Below are positions 15,257 through 18,612 of a stretch of 18,612 nt of DNA, in pieces. The position numbers were made by a program, and so were the translations under genes. Below the pieces are notes generated by a model. The model saw only the letters and a list, made by a program, of their open reading frames with translations, made no database searches and had not been told where the DNA came from. The stretch's first letter is position 1, and every line of letters begins with the position of its first letter. The DNA comes from DATGEP01 sp035310125 (lineage in GTDB: Bacteria > Chloroflexota > Ktedonobacteria > Ktedonobacterales > JADMIN01): NCBI GenBank assembly GCA_035310125.1, contig DATGEP010000294.1, positions 1-18,612 of the forward strand. Reading direction: 5' to 3'.

Positions 15257-16156
15257 TCAGCCACGCACCGCGTTCGCCTCGATCTGCTCCGCGATGGCGA
15301 GCGTCCGCCGCGCCTTATAGGCAATAGGATAATCAACGAACTGGCCGTCCACCGAGAATGAGGCGACGCCATCACGCTCAGCCTGCGCAAAGGCGTCAGC
15401 AATACGGCGCGCCATCGCGACATCTTGCGCACTCGGAGTGAAGATCGGGTTTACGGCGGCAACCTGCGCTGGATGGATGCACGCCTTTCCCTGGAAGCCA
15501 AGCCGCTTCGCCTGCTCAGCCTCATTGGAAAGCCCGGCGGTATCGTCGAGGCGGGCATAGACCGTGTCAATGGGCGGTTCCAAGCCAGCCGCGCGCGATG
15601 CGTTGACGACCGCGATGCGTGCCCACAGTATGCCCTCATGGCCAGCCGTCCACGTCATGTTGGTGTCGAGACTGTAATCACCAGCCCCGAAGTTGAGGCG
15701 ACGCACACGTGGCGTCGCCGGCGCGATCTCGGCCAGGCGGGCGATGCCCGCTGCTGTCTCCACAATAGGCATGAGGTCAATGCTTCCCTCACGCAAGCCG
15801 TTTGACCGCTCCAACTGGCACAACAGCCAATCCACCGTCAGAAGCTGCGCCGCCGATTCGGTCTTCGGCAGCACAATACCATCGAGGCCAGGACCGACGA
15901 CCGCGCACAGATCGTCGTACGCATACGGTGTGGTCAGGCCATTCACCCGCACGTAGGCGGCGGGACCGCTCCCCGCCGTGCCACGTGCCGTGAGCGTGGC
16001 ACGCGCGGCGAGACGCGCCTTTGGCTTCTCCGAGACCGCGACGGCATCTTCGATGTCGAGGATGACGCCATCGGTGCCTGTGGCGCCAGATAGAGCCTTC
16101 TCGACATGCCGCGGCGCAGTGGCAGGCGCAAAAAGTAGCGTGCGCAGAATGTTCAC
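15257..16156 (-). CDS. HpcH/HpaI-family CoA-ester lyase (CitE-like)
   Basis: Encodes 299 residues of the CitE/malyl-CoA lyase group. These Mg-dependent cytosolic enzymes cleave malyl-CoA, methylmalyl-CoA or citramalyl-CoA into acetyl- or propionyl-CoA plus glyoxylate or pyruvate; some act as malyl-CoA thioesterases or as the citrate lyase beta subunit. Seen: RTLLFAPATAPRHVEKAL, DGVILDIEDAVAVSEKPKAR, the substrate Arg in YVRVNGL (about 70), GIVLPKTES, the metal Glu in MPIVETAAGI (about 133), the metal Asp in LNFGAGDYSLDTN (about 160), and GKACIHPAQV. No citrate lyase alpha or gamma subunit genes are nearby, so a free-CoA-ester lyase is more likely than citrate lyase. GTG 16156 has an AAGGGGGG site just upstream. 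It follows the CoA-transferase stop by 27 bp, consistent with consecutive pathway steps. Confidence 0.9.
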   Translation of the reverse strand: MNILRTLLFAPATAPRHVEKALSGATGTDGVILDIEDAVAVSEKPKARLAARATLTARGTAGSGPAAYVRVNGLTTPYAYDDLCAVVGPGLDGIVLPKTESAAQLLTVDWLLCQLERSNGLREGSIDLMPIVETAAGIARLAEIAPATPRVRRLNFGAGDYSLDTNMTWTAGHEGILWARIAVVNASRAAGLEPPIDTVYARLDDTAGLSNEAEQAKRLGFQGKACIHPAQVAAVNPIFTPSAQDVAMARRIADAFAQAERDGVASFSVDGQFVDYPIAYKARRTLAIAEQIEANAVRG

Positions 16157-16183
16157 AATCCCCCCTTGCCGGTTCCCGAGCTT

Positions 16184-17419
16184 TTACATAATACCTTCTT
16201 TGTGAAGCGCAGCGCGCTCCTCAGGAGAAAGACCCAGCTGCGTGTAGATTTCGTCGTTGGACGCGCCAAGCGCCGGACCCGTGCTTGTGACACGACCGGG
16301 CGTTTCGCTGAAGCGCGAAACCACGTTGACGAGGCGTATGGTACCGAGGTCAGGATCTTCTACTGGCGTCAGGCTTTGGCGCGCCGCGAAGTGGGGGTCG
16401 GCGAAGATGTCGGGAATGTCATAGATAGGCGCAACAGCCACCTGGGCCGCTTCCATCAGCGTCAGCACCTCGGCACGAGTATGACGGCCCATCCACGCCC
16501 CAATAATCTCGTCGAGCGCCTCGACATTTGCTACCCGACCAGCGTTCTCGGCAAACCGCGGATCGGTGCGCAAATCTGGCCGGCCAATCGCGTCCGCCAG
16601 ACGCTCGAAGATGGACTGAGCGCTGGCGGAAAGGGAAACCCAGCGCCCATCACCACACTGATAGGAATTGCGCGGCGCGACATGGTCACTGCGATTGCCG
16701 ACACGACCACGCGCGATGCCGAACTGATCGTAGTCAAGCAGGGCGGGTTCCATCAGGCGCAGCAGCGGCTCGCAGAGCGACAGGTCAATCATCTGACCCG
16801 TTCCACCGCGAGCATCACGCCAGTACAACGCGACCATGACAGCAAACGCGCCCGTTACCCCCGCGACTCCATCGGCGAGTGGGCCGTTCGGCAGCGTTGG
16901 CGGCCCATCGGGCTGGCCAGTAAGATGCGCGAACCCGGTGAGTGATTCGGCCAGTGTCCCAAAACCCGGACGGGAGCTATATGGGCCGCATTGCCCGAAT
17001 CCCGTCACACGCAGGAGGATCACGCGCGGATTGATCGCGCGCAACGTCTCGTAGCCGATGCCCCAACGCTCCAGCGTACCCGGACGAAAGTTCTCAATCA
17101 CGACGTCCGCCTCGGCTGCGAGCTGTTTGAAGAGGGCCGCGCCTTTTGGTTTGCCGAGGTTTAAAGTAATGGAGCGCTTGTTGCGACCCATGGACTTCCA
17201 GAACAGCCCCACGCCATTCTTTGGCGTGCCCCAGCGGCGCTGATGGTCGCCCACACCAGGCATCTCCACCTTGATCACATCGGCGCCGAGTTCGGCAAGG
17301 TACGCGGCGGCCCAGGGCGCGGCAGCCATCGTAGCTATATCAAGTACCCGGACGCCAGTCAGGGCCGCCGGGCGCGCGCCGCCTACATCCGCATCCGCGA
17401 CGCGAGTGCTGTCTGCCAT
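16184..17419 (-). CDS. Class III CoA-transferase (CaiB/BaiF family), lyase-linked copy
   Basis: Encodes 411 residues and is complete. Family features in order: LTGVRVLDIATMAAAPWAAA, LGADVIKVEMPGVGD, GRNKRSITLNLGKP, VVIENFRPGTLERWGIGY, LRVTGFGQCGPYSSRPGFGT, the catalytic Asp near residue 183 in GPLADGVAG, and the C-terminal LGASNDEIYTQLGLSPEE. ATG 17419 is chosen because AAGGA lies 8 nt upstream; a longer in-frame start at 17500 would put coding sequence across the promoter and operator. It differs clearly from the other CoA-transferase in the window, so it is not a recent duplicate. Being directly upstream of a CitE-like lyase, it probably supplies that lyase's CoA ester, for example malyl-, citramalyl- or itaconyl-derived. 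This is the first gene of its operon, divergent from the GntR gene. Confidence 0.92.
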   Translation of the reverse strand: MADSTRVADADVGGARPAALTGVRVLDIATMAAAPWAAAYLAELGADVIKVEMPGVGDHQRRWGTPKNGVGLFWKSMGRNKRSITLNLGKPKGAALFKQLAAEADVVIENFRPGTLERWGIGYETLRAINPRVILLRVTGFGQCGPYSSRPGFGTLAESLTGFAHLTGQPDGPPTLPNGPLADGVAGVTGAFAVMVALYWRDARGGTGQMIDLSLCEPLLRLMEPALLDYDQFGIARGRVGNRSDHVAPRNSYQCGDGRWVSLSASAQSIFERLADAIGRPDLRTDPRFAENAGRVANVEALDEIIGAWMGRHTRAEVLTLMEAAQVAVAPIYDIPDIFADPHFAARQSLTPVEDPDLGTIRLVNVVSRFSETPGRVTSTGPALGASNDEIYTQLGLSPEERAALHKEGIM

Positions 17420-17477
17420 ACTGAGTATCCTTGCGCTAAGAAAGTCCAAACGGGAGGCGCTGGACAATAAATAAAAT

Positions 17478-17493
17478 ATATTGTATAGAATAT
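17478..17493. promoter_or_regulatory. Candidate GntR/FCD operator palindrome
   Basis: ATATTGTATAGAATAT is a 16-bp palindrome matching its reverse complement at 14 of 16 positions. It lies in the AT-rich centre of the divergent region between the CoA-transferase and GntR genes and overlaps the predicted -10/start region of the former, as expected of a repressor site. Binding by the adjacent GntR protein is inference. Confidence 0.55.
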
Positions 17494-17519
17494 CTAACAT
17501 GAGGTACGAGCCTTGTCAA
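17491..17519 (-). promoter_or_regulatory. Candidate promoter of the CoA-transferase/lyase operon
   Basis: On the minus strand a perfect TTGACA (plus 17514-17519) is followed after 17 nt by TAGATA (plus 17491-17496), a weak -10. Transcription would start near 17484, about 65 nt before ATG 17419. The -10 overlaps the palindrome at 17478-17493. Confidence 0.5.
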
Positions 17520-17544
17520 GTCGGCGGAACGGAGATAAGAACCG

Positions 17545-18213
17545 TTGCGACTCTCGAATGAACATATGACGAAGACCGCGCTCGCCGTGGAGGCGCTGCG
17601 CGATGCCATCCTGCGCGGTGAGATCACCCAGGACGAGCCGCTTACCGTAACACATCTCGCGGTCCAGCTTGGCATGAGTCCGACGCCGGTGCGTGAAGCG
17701 ATTCGCACCTTGCAGGCGGAAGGGCTGCTCCGTCTGGAGCCGCACCACTCGGCCTCGGTGACTCAGTATTCGGTAAAGGACATCCATGACATCTTCCAGC
17801 TTCGCGCCGACCTCGAGTCACAGGCGACGCGCCTCGCGGTGCCGCGCCTGAACGATTCGCAGATTGCGCGGCTCGACGACATGCAGCGCGCGATGCGTGA
17901 GGCGGCTCAGCGCAGCGACATCGAGCAGCTGAACCGGCTCAATGCCGACTGGCATCTGCTGATCTATGGAGCAGCGGAAAACCGGGTGTTGCTCGAAGTT
18001 GTGCAGCACCTGTGGAAGAAGTTCATGTTCGAGATCAACTGGATACAGTCCGATGGCGCCGAACGCTCACTTGAACAGCACGACCGGCTCCTCGCAGCCA
18101 TTCACGCGCGGGATGCTGACGCAGCGGCGCTGGCGATTCGCGCGCATATCCAGCGCGCCGAGGGCGTCGCTATCGAATACAGCGAGTCACGCATGCAGCG
18201 CGGAGCACGATGA
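17545..18213 (+). CDS. GntR-family transcriptional regulator, FCD subfamily
   Basis: Encodes 222 residues. The N-terminal winged helix-turn-helix (about 11-75) reads AILRGEITQDEPLTVTHLAV, QLGMSPTPVREAIRTLQAEG and LLRLEPHHSASV, the standard GntR signature. The C-terminal helical FCD ligand-binding domain carries histidines at about 137 (ADWH), 179 (EQHD) and 201 (IRAHI), the usual metal-binding set that coordinates a carboxylate effector. FCD regulators typically repress catabolic operons for organic acids and release DNA on binding the acid or its CoA ester. The start is uncertain: TTG 17545 has GGAG about 10 nt upstream, while ATG 17566 has no clear site but keeps the whole DNA-binding domain. 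It is divergent from the CoA-transferase gene and precedes the MFS gene, fitting a local regulator. Confidence 0.92.
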   Translation: MRLSNEHMTKTALAVEALRDAILRGEITQDEPLTVTHLAVQLGMSPTPVREAIRTLQAEGLLRLEPHHSASVTQYSVKDIHDIFQLRADLESQATRLAVPRLNDSQIARLDDMQRAMREAAQRSDIEQLNRLNADWHLLIYGAAENRVLLEVVQHLWKKFMFEINWIQSDGAERSLEQHDRLLAAIHARDADAAALAIRAHIQRAEGVAIEYSESRMQRGAR

Positions 18214-18306
18214 GCGAGAGGGGTCGCATGGGTGATCAATTGGAGCGGTGCGTCGGCATTCAGCAGTAACGCGGTCCGACAACGAGACGATTGAAGGGAG
18301 AGAGCG

Positions 18307-18612
18307 GTGCCAGAGCACTCCACGGAGGACGGCGTCGTGGGCCGGCGCGGAATGTTGCTGGTGGCAGCCACGATCTCCCAGTTCGGCGGGTCGGTGGCCC
18401 AACAGGGCACCGTCGTGCTCGGTGTGTTCTTCGCGGCAACCTACGGTTTAAGCCTCCCACAGATGGGCGCCGTCATTTCCTCATTGACGCTCGGTCTGGT
18501 GATCTCCGGGCTGGTCGTAGGCACGCTCGTGGACCGCTATGGGCCGCGACGTGTACTCTTCGTCGGCACCCTGCTGCTCGTGGCGGCATCCACAATTATT
18601 GGGGTGATACAG
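18307..18612 (+). CDS. MFS transporter, 3'-truncated by window edge
   Basis: The first 102 residues are visible and the frame is open to the end of the window. After a short polar N-terminus, two hydrophobic helices appear (MLLVAATISQFGGSVAQQGT and LPQMGAVISSLTLGLVISGL). The MFS motif-A loop follows (GTLVDRYGPRR, about residues 73-83), then the start of the third helix (VLFVGTLLLVAASTIIGVI). GTG 18307 is supported by AAGGGAG 6 nt upstream. It lies 93 bp after the GntR gene on the same strand and may be co-transcribed with it. The position suggests a carboxylate or related metabolite carrier, but the substrate is not shown by the sequence. Confidence 0.88.
   Translation, partial: MPEHSTEDGVVGRRGMLLVAATISQFGGSVAQQGTVVLGVFFAATYGLSLPQMGAVISSLTLGLVISGLVVGTLVDRYGPRRVLFVGTLLLVAASTIIGVIQ

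Noticed and set aside
15257..16156. Citrate lyase beta subunit (citE proper)
   Set aside because: No citrate lyase alpha, gamma or holo-enzyme assembly genes are nearby; the adjacent CoA-transferase gene fits a stand-alone CoA-ester lyase better.
17420..17500. N-terminal extension of the lyase-linked CoA-transferase
   Set aside because: It would cover the promoter -10 and palindrome; ATG 17419 has its own ribosome site and matches the family start.

Overview
The window is moderately GC-rich, densely packed bacterial chromosome. Most start codons have strong AGGAGG-like ribosome sites, and GTG or TTG starts are common. The lipoprotein-type solute-binding protein, the large dCache-HAMP-GAF-PAS histidine kinase and the general style suggest a Gram-positive-like or Chloroflexota-type soil bacterium, possibly Ktedonobacteria. 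This is inference from protein style only; there is no rRNA or other taxonomic marker.

Layout. (1) 3-620 (+) is the 3' part of an 8-oxoguanine deaminase gene. It converges with a complete adenine deaminase gene at 636-2429 (-), giving a purine-deamination pair. (2) 2430-3242 has no intact gene. It holds a striking 159-bp symmetric palindromic element (2569-2727) and what looks like a decayed membrane-protein gene (about 2850-3137). (3) 11956 down to 3243 (-) is a long apparent operon, livH-livM-livG-livF-substrate-binding lipoprotein-class III CoA-transferase-prpB-prpD. It pairs a complete branched-chain-amino-acid-type ABC importer with two methylcitrate-cycle enzymes. No methylcitrate synthase (prpC) is present. 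Two stem-loops separate the importer genes from the enzyme genes. (4) 17419 down to about 12107 (-) is a second apparent operon: another class III CoA-transferase, a CitE-like (HpcH/HpaI) lyase, a large sensor kinase, and a response regulator that overlaps the kinase by ATGA but is frameshifted and truncated. (5) 17545-18612 (+), divergent from that operon, encodes a GntR/FCD regulator followed by the start of an MFS transporter. A 16-bp palindrome overlapping a TTGACA-type promoter lies in the divergent intergenic region.

Working model (inference): the locus takes up and breaks down a small organic or amino acid. The ABC importer, and perhaps the MFS protein, bring it in. Two CoA-transferases activate a carboxylic acid. 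The CitE-like lyase cleaves a malyl- or citramalyl-type CoA ester. PrpD and PrpB convert 2-methylcitrate through 2-methylisocitrate to pyruvate and succinate. The GntR/FCD protein probably controls the CoA-transferase/lyase operon. The nearby two-component pair may once have controlled the importer, but its regulator is now broken. The exact substrate cannot be read from the sequence. No tRNA, rRNA, CRISPR array, intact insertion sequence or phage gene was seen.
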